Assembly (NCBI GenBank): GCA_949292775.1
Contig: CASFBL010000002.1
Span: forward strand, 146,057 to 210,056
Length of the DNA stretch: 64,000 nucleotides
Source: an uncultured Eubacteriales bacterium
GTDB lineage: Bacteria; Bacillota; Clostridia; Oscillospirales; Acutalibacteraceae
Direction: 5' to 3'
Shown: piece after piece, positions 36,553 to 44,974 of the stretch
How positions within the stretch are numbered: position 1 is the first letter of the stretch
Layout: each line of letters begins with the position of its first letter
Translations under genes and position numbers: made by a program
Notes under the pieces: generated by a model
What the model saw: only the letters and a program-made list of their open reading frames with translations
Databases searched by the model: none
Told to the model about the DNA's origin: nothing

Positions 36553-37462
36553 AGTTTTAATTGACGCCGACTATGAGGGCGAACGCGTTGATAAATACCT
36601 TTCCGTCATTTTTCCCGACTCTTCCCGCGCTGCGCTGCAAAAAGCAGTTGAGGCGGGAAATGCGCTGGTGAACGGAAAAGCAGTTGCCAAAAACTATCGC
36701 CTGCGCGCAGGCGACAGGCTTGCTTTTTCGCCGCTTGCCGTCCGCCCTTTGAATGTGACAGCTGAAAATATCCCGCTGGACATTGCCTATGAGGACGATG
36801 ACCTGTTGGTTGTCAATAAGCCCAAAGGCATGGTGGTGCACCCGGCACCCGGCAATTATGAGGGAACGCTTGTTAACGCGCTTCTCTACCATTGCCCGGA
36901 CAGCCTTTCCGGCATCAACGGCGTTTTGCGCCCCGGCATTGTGCACCGCATCGACAAGGATACCAGCGGCCTTTTGATTGTCGCAAAAAATGATTTTGCG
37001 CACCGTGCGCTTGCACTTCAAATTGCAGAGCATTCTTTCACAAGAGAGTATCGCGCCATTGTAACCGGGCATTTAAAAGAGGATAACGGCACCGTGGTCG
37101 CACCGATTGGGCGCAATCCCAATGACCGCAAAAAAATGGCTGTGACCGACAAAAATGCAAAAAACGCTGTTACCCATTACGAGACGCTTGCAAAATATAT
37201 CGGCTATTCTTATTTGAAACTGCGTTTGGAAACCGGCAGAACGCACCAAATTCGCGTCCACATGGCTTATCTCGGCCATCCGCTTGCAGGGGATACCGTT
37301 TATGGGCACCCGCCGAAAAGTGAACTTTCGCTCGGCGGTCAGTGCCTGCATGCCGGGCTTATCGGGTTTGTGCACCCGCGAACACAGGAATATATGGAAT
37401 TTCAAAGCCCCTTACCGGATTATTTCACAAAATTTCAAAGGAGCCTAACACTTGAAGACTGA
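36539..37462 (+). CDS. RluD-family rRNA pseudouridine synthase
   Basis: The 307-residue protein has an N-terminal S4 RNA-binding domain (YEGERVDKYLSVIFPDSSRA) and the RluA/RluC/RluD catalytic core with the active-site Asp in GIVHRIDKDTSGLL. TGRTHQIRVHMAYLGHPLAG completes the signature. It isomerises uridines in 23S rRNA; the order lspA-ylyB is as in Bacillus. ATG 36539 is preferred to 36524 because GGAG at 36528-36531 is correctly spaced. It overlaps lspA by 14 bases. Confidence 0.93.
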   Translation: MNPIEVLIDADYEGERVDKYLSVIFPDSSRAALQKAVEAGNALVNGKAVAKNYRLRAGDRLAFSPLAVRPLNVTAENIPLDIAYEDDDLLVVNKPKGMVVHPAPGNYEGTLVNALLYHCPDSLSGINGVLRPGIVHRIDKDTSGLLIVAKNDFAHRALALQIAEHSFTREYRAIVTGHLKEDNGTVVAPIGRNPNDRKKMAVTDKNAKNAVTHYETLAKYIGYSYLKLRLETGRTHQIRVHMAYLGHPLAGDTVYGHPPKSELSLGGQCLHAGLIGFVHPRTQEYMEFQSPLPDYFTKFQRSLTLED

Positions 37463-38300
37463 AGAAAAAGTAAAAACTGATTTTTCCGACTGGCTGGTCG
37501 CTTCTGATATTGACGGCACGCTGAACAATAAACTGCGGCGTCTCCCAAAGCGCAATTATGAGCGTATTTGTGAGTTCGTTTTAGAAAAAAAAGGACATTT
37601 CACTTTAGCTTCCGGCCGCAATGTCAGTTCCATGCGCAAACCGTTTGAGAATTTGCCAATCCAGTCTACGCCTGCAATCCTTCTCAACGGCGCAGGACTT
37701 TATGATTACGAGCATGAAAAAATGCTTCGTTTTCACGCAATTAATCCTGCCGGCTATGAGCTTGTGAAAGCGGTTATGAAAAAATTTCCCATGGTCGAAG
37801 TTGAAATTTTGACCAGTGACAGCGCATATACTATCAACGCGCATGTTTTTGCAAATATAATGCTGAAAGCAGACAATCTGCCGCACCGGCGCTATAAAAA
37901 AGTCGGCGAAGTGCCGCCGGATGACTGGGGTAAGGTTATCTTTTTAGGCATGCCGCCGCTGATTTCTGCGGTCAAACGATATCTGCTCTCCATCAGCGAC
38001 CCCAATGTCAACTTTATGTCGTCGAGTATTTCTTCCTTTGAAATGCTTGAAAAAGGGATTCACAAGGGCGTTGGCGTGCGTGAAGTTGCAGAGCTTTACG
38101 GCATTGATTATAAGCATACCGCCGCCATAGGCGATTATTTCAACGATTACGAAATGCTTAAAAGCGTATATTTGTCGGCGTGCTGCGGGCAGGCACCGAG
38201 GGAAATGCATGAAATTGCAAAATTCCACGCCTGTCACTGCAACCGCGGTGCGGTGGCGGATCTGCTGGAATATATTATGTATGAATACAAGGAGGATTAA
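37452..38300 (+). CDS. HAD-IIB (Cof-type) hydrolase
   Basis: The 282-residue haloacid dehalogenase-family hydrolase has motif I VASDIDGTLNN (two catalytic Asp), a IIB cap domain, and motif IV AAIGDYFNDYEMLK. Cof-type enzymes dephosphorylate sugar phosphates, flavin or pyridoxal phosphates; the substrate cannot be set from sequence. It starts with TTG at 37452, which follows AAAGGAG and overlaps the upstream stop. It ends 3 bases before the transketolase pair, so it may be co-transcribed with pentose-phosphate genes. Confidence 0.9.
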   Translation: MKTEEKVKTDFSDWLVASDIDGTLNNKLRRLPKRNYERICEFVLEKKGHFTLASGRNVSSMRKPFENLPIQSTPAILLNGAGLYDYEHEKMLRFHAINPAGYELVKAVMKKFPMVEVEILTSDSAYTINAHVFANIMLKADNLPHRRYKKVGEVPPDDWGKVIFLGMPPLISAVKRYLLSISDPNVNFMSSSISSFEMLEKGIHKGVGVREVAELYGIDYKHTAAIGDYFNDYEMLKSVYLSACCGQAPREMHEIAKFHACHCNRGAVADLLEYIMYEYKED

Positions 38301-38302
38301 CG

Positions 38303-39145
38303 ATGGACAAAACCGTGAAACAGTCGTTGCAGATTTTTGCAACCAAAGCCAGAATTGGTGTTTTGGAAGGGGTATATAACGCCAAAGCCGGGCATCCGGG
38401 CGGCTCGCTTTCTATCTGTGATGTGTTGAGTTACCTTTACAATGTTGAAATGCATGTAGATCCGAAAAACCCGAAAGATGCGGGCCGGGATCGGTTGGTT
38501 CTGTCAAAAGGACATGCTGCACCCGCGCTTTATGCGACTTTGGCGCTCAAGGGGTATTTCCCCGTTGAGGATTTAAAGACCCTGCGCAAATCTGACAGCT
38601 ATCTGCAAGGCCATCCTAATATGGATAAAGTCCCCGGTATCGATATGAGCACCGGTTCATTAGGCCAGGGTATTTCCGTGGCAGTCGGCATGGCGCTCGG
38701 CGGCAAGCTGGACAAAGCAGATTACCGCGTGTACGCCATTCTCGGCGACGGTGAAATCGAAGAAGGTCAGGTTTGGGAGGCAGCTATGCTTGCCGGCAAC
38801 AAAGGCCTTGATAACCTCGTTGCGATTGTTGACAACAATAACCTGCAAATCGACGGCACCATGGAAGAAGTCAACGCGCCTTATCCGATTCCGGAAAAAT
38901 TCCGCGCGTTTAACTGGAACACCATAGAAATCGACGGTCATGACTATGACCAGATTGAGGATGCTTTCTTACAGGCAAAGCAGTGCAAGGGCAAACCCAC
39001 GGCAATCATTATGAAAACGGTTAAGGGCAAAGGCGTTTCCTATATGGAAAACGCAGTCGGCTGGCACGGCAGCGCACCGAATACCGAACAGTATGAACAG
39101 GCTATGGATGAATTGAAAGCCGCTTTGGCGAAACTGGAGGCGTAA
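38303..39145 (+). CDS. Transketolase, N-terminal (TPP-binding) subunit
   Basis: The 280-residue protein carries the thiamine diphosphate-binding half of transketolase: GHPGGSLSICDVL, LSKGHAAPALYA, GSLGQGISVAVGMALGG and GDGEIEEGQVWEAAM, followed by DNNNLQIDG. With the next gene it makes a split transketolase, common in Clostridia and archaea, which moves two-carbon ketol units between pentose-phosphate sugars. AAGGAGG precedes ATG 38303. The partner gene starts 3 bases after its stop. Confidence 0.95.
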   Translation: MDKTVKQSLQIFATKARIGVLEGVYNAKAGHPGGSLSICDVLSYLYNVEMHVDPKNPKDAGRDRLVLSKGHAAPALYATLALKGYFPVEDLKTLRKSDSYLQGHPNMDKVPGIDMSTGSLGQGISVAVGMALGGKLDKADYRVYAILGDGEIEEGQVWEAAMLAGNKGLDNLVAIVDNNNLQIDGTMEEVNAPYPIPEKFRAFNWNTIEIDGHDYDQIEDAFLQAKQCKGKPTAIIMKTVKGKGVSYMENAVGWHGSAPNTEQYEQAMDELKAALAKLEA

Positions 39146-39148
39146 ACG

Positions 39149-40099
39149 ATGGCAGAAGTAGTAAAATGTGCAACAAGAGAAGCCTACGGCAAGGCGCTTG
39201 TCGAACTGGGCGAGACCAACGATAAAGTTTTGGTGCTGGACGCGGACCTTGCCGCTGCTACCAAAACCGGCATGTTTAAAAAAGCGTTCCCTGAAAAATT
39301 CATCGATGTCGGCATCGCGGAAAGCAACTTAATGGGTGTGGCTGCGGGCCTTGCCGCAACCGGGCACATTGTGTTTGCAAGCTCGTTTGCGATGTTCGCA
39401 GCCGGTCGTGCATTTGAACAGGTGCGCAATTCCATTGCATACACCCACTTGAATGTTAAAATCGGCGCGACCCACGCGGGCATTTCCGTCGGTGAGGACG
39501 GCGCCAGCCACCAGTGCTGTGAAGATATTGCTTTGATGCGCTCCATTCCGGGCATGGTTATTTTGAACCCGGCCGATGACATTGAAGCGCGTGCCTGCGT
39601 TATGGCGGCGGCAGAGCATGAAGGTCCCGTTTATATGCGCTTCGGCAGACTTGCCGTGCCGCGCGTGTTTGATGAAAGCTATCATTTTGAAATCGGCAAG
39701 GGCAGCGTGCTCAAAGAGGGCAGCGATGTCACTATCGTCGCTACCGGCCTTATGGTCAACGAAGCGCTTGAAGCGGCCAAGCTTCTGCAAAATGACGGCA
39801 TTTCCGCGCGTGTTGTCAATATGGCGACCATCAAGCCGATTGACCGCGAAATCCTGATTGATTCCGCAAAGAAGACCGGCGCAATCGTAACTGCAGAAGA
39901 GCACAATGTGCTTGGCGGTCTTGGCGGCGCTGTTGCGGAAGTGATTTGTGAGACGGTTCCCGTGCCGGTGCTGCGTATCGGCGTGGAAGATGTCTTCGGC
40001 AAATCCGGGCCCGCAGTTGAACTTTTACACATTTACGGTCTGGATGCCGCACACATCGCTGAAAAAGCAAAACAGGCAGTTGCTCTGAAACAGGCTTAA
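39149..40099 (+). CDS. Transketolase, C-terminal subunit
   Basis: The 316-residue protein has the pyrimidine-binding and C-terminal domains: VLDADLAAATKT, DVGIAESNLMGVAAGLAATG (TPP-activating Glu), AGISVGEDGASHQCCEDIAL and a C-terminal GLGGAVAEVICE. It pairs with the N-terminal subunit encoded just upstream to form the active enzyme. CTGGAGG precedes ATG 39149. A strong bidirectional terminator follows. Confidence 0.95.
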   Translation: MAEVVKCATREAYGKALVELGETNDKVLVLDADLAAATKTGMFKKAFPEKFIDVGIAESNLMGVAAGLAATGHIVFASSFAMFAAGRAFEQVRNSIAYTHLNVKIGATHAGISVGEDGASHQCCEDIALMRSIPGMVILNPADDIEARACVMAAAEHEGPVYMRFGRLAVPRVFDESYHFEIGKGSVLKEGSDVTIVATGLMVNEALEAAKLLQNDGISARVVNMATIKPIDREILIDSAKKTGAIVTAEEHNVLGGLGGAVAEVICETVPVPVLRIGVEDVFGKSGPAVELLHIYGLDAAHIAEKAKQAVALKQA

Positions 40100-40116
40100 T
40101 TGGTTCATAAAATCAG

Positions 40117-40153
40117 AAAAGCAGCCGGAAGGATTTTCCTTCCGGCTGCTTCT
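40117..40153 (+). terminator. Bidirectional terminator after transketolase pair
   Basis: A perfect 13-bp stem (40121-40133 with 40137-40149, loop TTT) has A4 on the left and TTCTTTG on the right. It serves the + transketolase operon and the convergent - operon ending at 40162. Confidence 0.85.
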
Positions 40154-40161
40154 TTGTGTTT

Positions 40162-40437
40162 TTACAGGCTGAAATCTTCCTCTGAAAAAGATTGCAGCTT
40201 TCGCGGGCGGCGCGGCTCGCGCTTTAAAATATCATATTTATATTTCCGGCAGTGCCCGTCTCGCTCGACCACACCTTTCTTTTCACAAAGTACCGTTTCT
40301 TTGTCCGGCGAAAGGCGGCCGTGTACGCAGTATTCACATTTCGGAGAAATCGCTTCCAGCTCTGCTTTTTTCTTCAATCCATTCACAACCCTTTTGTATG
40401 CTGCTTTAATATTAGCATACTTTTCGGTTGGGTTCAA
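40162..40437 (-). CDS. Small Cys-containing conserved protein, function unknown
   Basis: The 91-residue protein has four cysteines in CEYCVHG, VLCEKKGVV and GHCRKYKYDILKREPRR, a pattern that suggests a small zinc-binding protein; similar short proteins are familiar from ruminococcal genomes but have no assigned role. Helical N-terminus (KYANIKAAYKRVVNGLKKK), basic C-terminal half. The start is uncertain: the TTG at 40437 lies inside ylbJ (26-base overlap) with AGAGG too close, and a later in-frame TTG has better spacing. It is co-transcribed with ylbJ. Confidence 0.6.
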   Translation of the reverse strand: MNPTEKYANIKAAYKRVVNGLKKKAELEAISPKCEYCVHGRLSPDKETVLCEKKGVVERDGHCRKYKYDILKREPRRPRKLQSFSEEDFSL

Positions 40438-41470
40438 CCTCTAAAATCAGAAGCACACTCATCACAATCAGCGCGACAAAAGCCGGAACCGAGACCGAAT
40501 ATACCACCGGCGTTATAGCGCTGTTGGTTGCAAACACACTGACTTCACACGGGAAGAAATGCAAAATTCCTTTGCAGAGAAAGGCGGAAAGCACCGCGCA
40601 AATGCATCTCGCTGTAAAAAACCAGCTTGCTTTGACGCCGCAAAACTGCAAATCAGAAAGAATTTGACAGTGCACAGAAAGCCCGGCAAACGAGAGAATC
40701 GCGGCAAGCACGGAAATCGGGAAATGGCCGGCCGCCGCCTGCACGCCGCCGGTGACCTCCAAAATGCAGCTTAAAAACAGCTTGGCGCCTTGTGGCAAGG
40801 CAAGCGTTTCCACACAGGCGCAAATGGCGAAAAATAACACCACCCACGCGCAAATCATCAGCATGCTGCGCGCAGCTTCTGTAACCGCTTGTGTGAGTGA
40901 TTTTGAAATGCCGTTCAGGCGAACGGTGACGCACCGTTTTCCATAGGTCGCTTTTCGGTCGTCTAAAACGCCGGTCAAAACGCCCATAATCAAAGCTGCA
41001 AGCGTCGTGGAAGCGTATAAAATCACCCCGGCACGCACGCTGTGCAAAATGGAAAAACCGACGGCGGAAATCAAAAACGCGGGGCCTGCGTTGATGCAAA
41101 ACAAGCACATGCGCATGGCTTGGTTTTGCGTGATGTGTCCGTTCGAAAGCAGCTGTGCCGTCATTTTTGCCCCTACGGGGAATCCGCCGATGAGCGCCAT
41201 GAAAATAACCCCGGCGCTAACCCCCGGCAGGTGAAACAGGTGCTTTGTAATCGGTTCTAAAAAATGTCCGGTAAGCCCCAGAACGCCGGAATTGAGCAAA
41301 AATGATGCCACCGTCATAAATACGAATAACGAGGGGATGACCACATTGCCGCAAAGCTGAATGCCGGCACGCACGCCGGCTGTGCAGACCTCGGGCTTTG
41401 TAAATAAAAACCAACAGACCGTGCCGGCAAGCAGAATGGGCGGCAGGCTTTTTAAAATCTTTTTGCGCAT
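40412..41470 (-). CDS. ylbJ: Sporulation integral membrane protein YlbJ
   Basis: The 352-residue protein has about eight membrane segments and the nucleoside-recognition 'gate' motif FMALIGGFPVGAKMTAQL, followed by CINAGPAFLISAVG, as in YlbJ. In Bacillus, YlbJ is made in the mother cell under sigma-E and is needed for heat-resistant spores; its transported molecule is unknown. On the minus strand GGGGGAG precedes ATG 41470. A sigma-E-like promoter is seen at 41497-41525, back-to-back with that of yqfC. Confidence 0.88.
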   Translation of the reverse strand: MRKKILKSLPPILLAGTVCWFLFTKPEVCTAGVRAGIQLCGNVVIPSLFVFMTVASFLLNSGVLGLTGHFLEPITKHLFHLPGVSAGVIFMALIGGFPVGAKMTAQLLSNGHITQNQAMRMCLFCINAGPAFLISAVGFSILHSVRAGVILYASTTLAALIMGVLTGVLDDRKATYGKRCVTVRLNGISKSLTQAVTEAARSMLMICAWVVLFFAICACVETLALPQGAKLFLSCILEVTGGVQAAAGHFPISVLAAILSFAGLSVHCQILSDLQFCGVKASWFFTARCICAVLSAFLCKGILHFFPCEVSVFATNSAITPVVYSVSVPAFVALIVMSVLLILEVEPNRKVC

Positions 41471-41489
41471 AATTCTCCCCCTTTTCCGG

Positions 41490-41518
41490 TAATCAATTTA
41501 TATGCTTTCGCATAAATT
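41490..41518 (+). promoter_or_regulatory. Putative sigma-E promoter for yqfC
   Basis: CATAAATT at 41511-41518 matches the sigma-E -10 (CATACAHT) at 7 of 8 positions; the -35 (TAATCAA, 41490-41496, spacer 14) is weak at 4 of 7. yqfC is sigma-E-dependent in Bacillus. Confidence 0.35.
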
Positions 41519-41525
41519 TCTATGA
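41497..41525 (-). promoter_or_regulatory. Putative sigma-E promoter for ylbJ
   Basis: On the minus strand TCATAGA (41519-41525) and CATATAAA (41497-41504) with a 14-base spacer resemble the sigma-E pattern KMATATT-N14-CATACAHT. It overlaps the yqfC promoter on the other strand around a near-palindrome (ATTTATGCGAAAGCATAAAT). Confidence 0.4.
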
Positions 41526-41541
41526 GTGGGAGGGAATCAGA

Positions 41542-41832
41542 ATGGCTCGAAAAAGCAGAAAACAGCCGGCAAAACAGCACAGGTCGATTGAGCAGACTTT
41601 GGATTTGCCGGAAATCCTAAGCCCCAGCGTGCCGCACATTGAAATGCAGGGCAATCAGGAAATCATTATCGACGGCTGCCGCGGTATTTTGGAATATGAC
41701 GAGGACCGCATCAAGCTCAACGCGGGTTCGCTGGTGCTTTCGTTTGGCGGCAGTGGGCTTGTGATAAAAACCTATTCTGAAAACCAAACCGTTCTGACCG
41801 GCGAGGTCATGCAGATTTCATTTGAAAATTAG
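41542..41832 (+). CDS. yqfC: Sporulation protein YqfC (YabP/YqfC family)
   Basis: The 96-residue protein starts with a basic segment (MARKSRKQPAKQHRSIEQTL) and has the YabP/YqfC core around IEMQGNQEIIIDGCRGILEY and VLTGEVMQISFEN. It is a mother-cell sporulation protein of unknown mechanism, always followed by yqfD as here. GGGAGGG precedes ATG 41542. It is divergent from ylbJ, with which it shares a possible sigma-E regulatory region. Confidence 0.9.
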   Translation: MARKSRKQPAKQHRSIEQTLDLPEILSPSVPHIEMQGNQEIIIDGCRGILEYDEDRIKLNAGSLVLSFGGSGLVIKTYSENQTVLTGEVMQISFEN

Positions 41833-41844
41833 GGAGGCTTCGGG

Positions 41845-43017
41845 TTGTTTATTTTGAAATTGGTGCGTTTTGTACTCGGCTATGTGCTGTTCACTGCCAC
41901 CGGGGGGTTCCCGGAGCGGTTTATCAACCTGTGCACCAAAAATCATATCCCCCTTTGGGATTTAAAGCACTTGGGCGATACCGTCGAGGGCAAAACCACG
42001 GTTTCCGGATATAAGCGCATCCGCACGGCGGCGCATCGCTCCGGGGTGCGTGTGCGCATTTCTAAAAAATGCGGTCTGCCGTTTTTGCGCGAGCGCAACA
42101 AAAAACGCGCCGGTTTGGCCGTCGGGTTAGCGCTTGCCGCCTTGCTGCTTTGCCTTTTGTCCACCCGGATTTGGACAGTTCGCGTGGAGGGCAATGTGCA
42201 GATTCACGACGAGCAAATCCTGCGCGCGGCAAAATCACTCGGTGTGGAAATGGGCGCGCGCACAAGCAAACTGGACGCGCAGAAAATCGCACAGGAACTG
42301 CAAAAGCAGGTAGAGGGGCTTTCCTGGGCGGCGGTCAATATCGATGCCTGTAAAGCGGTAATAGAAGTGCGCGAAAGCACCCCAAAGCCCGACATCCTCG
42401 ACACCAAAACGCCTGCCAATATCGTTGCGTCTGAAAACGGCGTGCTTACGCGTATCGAAGTGTATTCCGGTACGGCGGCGCTGCCGGTCGGGTCTGCCGT
42501 GCTCAAAGGCGATTTGCTGATTTCCGGCGTAGTGCTCAATAAAGATAATTCCGAAACGCTTCACGGCGCACAAGGGCATGTGTACGCCAAAGTGGAACGG
42601 GAAATCGACTGCTCGGCAGAGAACACCGCGTTTGTCAAGCTTAGCGGAGAAAACACAAGATACATTCTCTATTGCGTTGGGCTGAAACTGCCGTTGGGCC
42701 GCCCGCTTTCGGGGCAGGTGTATACTGTGGAAACCTATCTTTCCAACGGCGACACCACGCTTCCTGTAGGCATGCTGCGGGAGCACACCGCTGCGTTTTC
42801 AACCCCTTTTGCTTTGACCGAAGCGCCCCAAAAAGCACGCTACACGGCAAAACTGCTTGCAGAAGAATACCGGCGCATCTGGCAGGATTCTGTCGTGCTT
42901 GAAACCAATATTTCGTTGGATTTTGACACCGATGCCCCTTATGCCCGCGGAAAAATCGTATGTGAAAAAGAAATTGGGATAAATCAGGAGATTTTTGTGG
43001 AAAAAATTAGTGACTAA
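41845..43017 (+). CDS. yqfD: Sporulation protein YqfD
   Basis: The 390-residue protein has a cytoplasmic N-terminal part (FPERFINLCTKNHIPLWDL), one central membrane segment (about residues 90-110, GLAVGLALAALLLCLLS) and a large outside domain starting with RIWTVRVEGNVQIHDEQILR, characteristic of YqfD/SpoIV-type proteins. It is needed for an efficient late stage of sporulation in Bacillus; the mechanism is unknown. It starts with TTG at 41845, with AGGGAGG at 41831-41837. phoH follows after 61 bases. Confidence 0.92.
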   Translation: MFILKLVRFVLGYVLFTATGGFPERFINLCTKNHIPLWDLKHLGDTVEGKTTVSGYKRIRTAAHRSGVRVRISKKCGLPFLRERNKKRAGLAVGLALAALLLCLLSTRIWTVRVEGNVQIHDEQILRAAKSLGVEMGARTSKLDAQKIAQELQKQVEGLSWAAVNIDACKAVIEVRESTPKPDILDTKTPANIVASENGVLTRIEVYSGTAALPVGSAVLKGDLLISGVVLNKDNSETLHGAQGHVYAKVEREIDCSAENTAFVKLSGENTRYILYCVGLKLPLGRPLSGQVYTVETYLSNGDTTLPVGMLREHTAAFSTPFALTEAPQKARYTAKLLAEEYRRIWQDSVVLETNISLDFDTDAPYARGKIVCEKEIGINQEIFVEKISD

Positions 43018-43038
43018 TCACAAAATCGGTGGTATAAT
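43010..43038 (+). promoter_or_regulatory. Promoter for phoH
   Basis: TATAAT at 43033-43038 is perfect; GTGACT at 43010-43015, 17 bases upstream, is a weak -35. It lies between yqfD and phoH and would give the phoH-era-recO genes vegetative expression independent of yqfCD. Confidence 0.5.
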
Positions 43039-43078
43039 ATATTCAATATCCACAGAATTTTAACTCGGGAGGGTTTCT

Positions 43079-44041
43079 TTGTTCGAACAAATCATCAGCG
43101 TTGACCGTATGGAGCACGCGGTCAGTCTGTTCGGGAGTTTTGACGAGAATATCCGCCAGGTCGAAGAGGAATATTCGGTCAAGGTGATAAGCCGCGGGTC
43201 TGATTTAAAGGTCAGCGGCGAAGCGGAAAATGTCGCCAAGGCGACCCGGGCCATTGAAGGGCTCTTAACACTTATCAATAAAGGGGAAGCGCTGTCGGAA
43301 CAAAATGTCCGTTATGTGCTTTCCATGGTGAACGAGGGGGCAGAGGACAAGCTTTCTGAAATGGTCGGCGACTGCATTTGCATCACCGCCAAGGGCAAGC
43401 CCGTAAAGCCGAAAACCCTCGGGCAGAAAAAATATGTTGAAGCAATACGCAAAAATATCGTGACGCTCGGCGCCGGTCCTGCGGGTACGGGCAAAACCTA
43501 TCTTGCAGTCGCAATGGCGGTCACGGCGTTTCGTGCAAAAGAGGTCAACCGCATCATTTTGACTCGTCCTGCGGTCGAAGCGGGGGAGAAGCTGGGCTTC
43601 CTTCCCGGCGACTTGCAGCAAAAAATTGACCCGTATTTGCGTCCGCTTTATGACGCGCTGTTCGATATGCTCGGCGCGGAGGCATTCGCCCGCTATCAGG
43701 AGCGCGGCAGCATAGAGGTTGCGCCGCTTGCATATATGCGCGGCCGCACGCTCGACGACAGCTTTATTATTTTGGACGAGGCACAAAACACGACCAAAGA
43801 GCAAATGAAAATGTTTTTAACGCGTTTGGGCTTCAACTCCAAAATGGTCGTTACCGGCGATATTACGCAAATCGATTTGCCTGACGGCAAAAAATCCGGT
43901 ATGCTGCAAGCGATGCGGATTTTGAAGAATATTCCCGACATTTCCATTTGTAAATTCACCGAAAAAGATGTGGTACGCCATAAACTGGTGCAGGAAATCA
44001 TCAAAGCATACGAAAAAAGCGAGGAGGCTCATAGAAAATGA
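43079..44041 (+). CDS. phoH: PhoH-family ATPase
   Basis: The 320-residue protein has an N-terminal KH-like domain (about residues 1-100) and the PhoH ATPase with Walker A AGPAGTGKTYLAVAM near residue 131, Walker B SFIILDEAQNTTKEQMK and a conserved GDITQIDLPDGKKSG. It is a cytoplasmic RNA-linked P-loop ATPase; the exact role is not settled. It starts with TTG at 43079 after GGGAGGG (43067-43073). Its stop overlaps the ybeY start (ATGA), the normal arrangement of these two genes. Confidence 0.94.
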   Translation: MFEQIISVDRMEHAVSLFGSFDENIRQVEEEYSVKVISRGSDLKVSGEAENVAKATRAIEGLLTLINKGEALSEQNVRYVLSMVNEGAEDKLSEMVGDCICITAKGKPVKPKTLGQKKYVEAIRKNIVTLGAGPAGTGKTYLAVAMAVTAFRAKEVNRIILTRPAVEAGEKLGFLPGDLQQKIDPYLRPLYDALFDMLGAEAFARYQERGSIEVAPLAYMRGRTLDDSFIILDEAQNTTKEQMKMFLTRLGFNSKMVVTGDITQIDLPDGKKSGMLQAMRILKNIPDISICKFTEKDVVRHKLVQEIIKAYEKSEEAHRK

Positions 44042-44455
44042 CCGATAAAATCAAAGTCATCATTTCCAATCAGCAAAAAACAGTGAAAATCCCAACCGGC
44101 GTGCGGATGCTTGTCCGTCGTTGCTGCCACGCCGTTTTGATTCAAGAAAATTTTGAAGGCTCGGCGGAAATCAGTGTAACTTTCGTTGATGACGCGCAGA
44201 TTCAGGAGCTGAATAAAAAGCACCGCAATTTGGACCAGCCGACCGATGTGCTTTCGTTCCCGCTCGGCGAAAACGGGGAATACGATGTGAATCCTGAGAC
44301 GGGTGCAAAAATGCTCGGCGACATTGTAATTTCCATGGAGCGCGCCGTTGCGCAGGCAGAGCAGTATGACCACCCGCTGCAGCGTGAGATTGCTTTTCTG
44401 TTTAACACAGCTCGGGCTTAAACGCAACGGCAGCTATTATTACGACGGCGAATAA
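44038..44455 (+). pseudogene. ybeY: ybeY, internally deleted and frameshifted
   Basis: The first 121 residues follow YbeY (EISVTFVDDAQIQELNKKHR, then PTDVLSFPLGE and AQAEQYDHPLQREIAFL), the single-strand RNase for rRNA maturation. The next segment, which should hold the metal-binding HGxLHLxGYDH triad, is absent. In-frame reading stops after FNTARA at 44421. A typical YbeY C-terminus, LTQLGLKRNGSYYYDGE, is readable in another frame from 44402 to 44455. So about 30 codons plus a frame change were lost between IAFL and LTQLG. The product would lack the catalytic site. An assembly error is the main alternative. Start and RBS (GAGGAGG) are intact. Confidence 0.82.
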
Positions 44456-44461
44456 TTCAGT

Positions 44462-44974
44462 ATGAAACAACTTTTTTTAAGCTTTGGCTATGCGTTTCGC
44501 GGCATATGGACGACGCTCGTGCACGAACGCAATATGCGTATCCATTTTGTCTGCATGGCCTATATGTATACTTTTCTTTTGGTCTATGACTTTTTTGAGG
44601 TCTCAAGAACGCAGTTCGCGCTGTTATTTTTAGCAAACGCCTTGGTCGTGGCGGCAGAGCTTATCAACACTGCCGTTGAACGCGCGGTGGATTTGGCGTC
44701 CGTCAAGCGCACCGAAAACGGCAAGCTTGCGAAAGATGCGGCCGCAGGCGCAGTGCTTTGCTGCGCGATTTTTGCCGTGGCAACAGGCATTGCCGTGCTC
44801 GGGCAGAAAGCGGCGTTTTTAAAACTGTTTTTCTATTACCGTGAAAACCCCGGAATGCTTCTTGTGTTTGTGCTGTCTGTCATTTTGTCCACCTGGTTTA
44901 TTTTTAAAGGCTTCGGAAAATACAGCCGCCGCGAACCGAACACAAAAACCGGCGGAAAGGAACACCACCAATGA
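44462..44974 (+). CDS. dgkA: Diacylglycerol/undecaprenol kinase DgkA
   Basis: The 170-residue membrane protein has the DgkA core: GYAFRGIWTTLVHERNMRIH, ELINTAVERAVDL (catalytic Glu/Asn) and KLAKDAAAGAVL. In Firmicutes this enzyme phosphorylates undecaprenol to undecaprenyl phosphate, the carrier also used by the capsule machinery of this window. An extra C-terminal hydrophobic segment and basic tail extend it beyond the usual 120-140 residues. It lies between ybeY and era; ATG 44462 has a poor ribosome site, suggesting coupling to ybeY translation, which the ybeY frameshift could disturb. Confidence 0.9.
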   Translation: MKQLFLSFGYAFRGIWTTLVHERNMRIHFVCMAYMYTFLLVYDFFEVSRTQFALLFLANALVVAAELINTAVERAVDLASVKRTENGKLAKDAAAGAVLCCAIFAVATGIAVLGQKAAFLKLFFYYRENPGMLLVFVLSVILSTWFIFKGFGKYSRREPNTKTGGKEHHQ

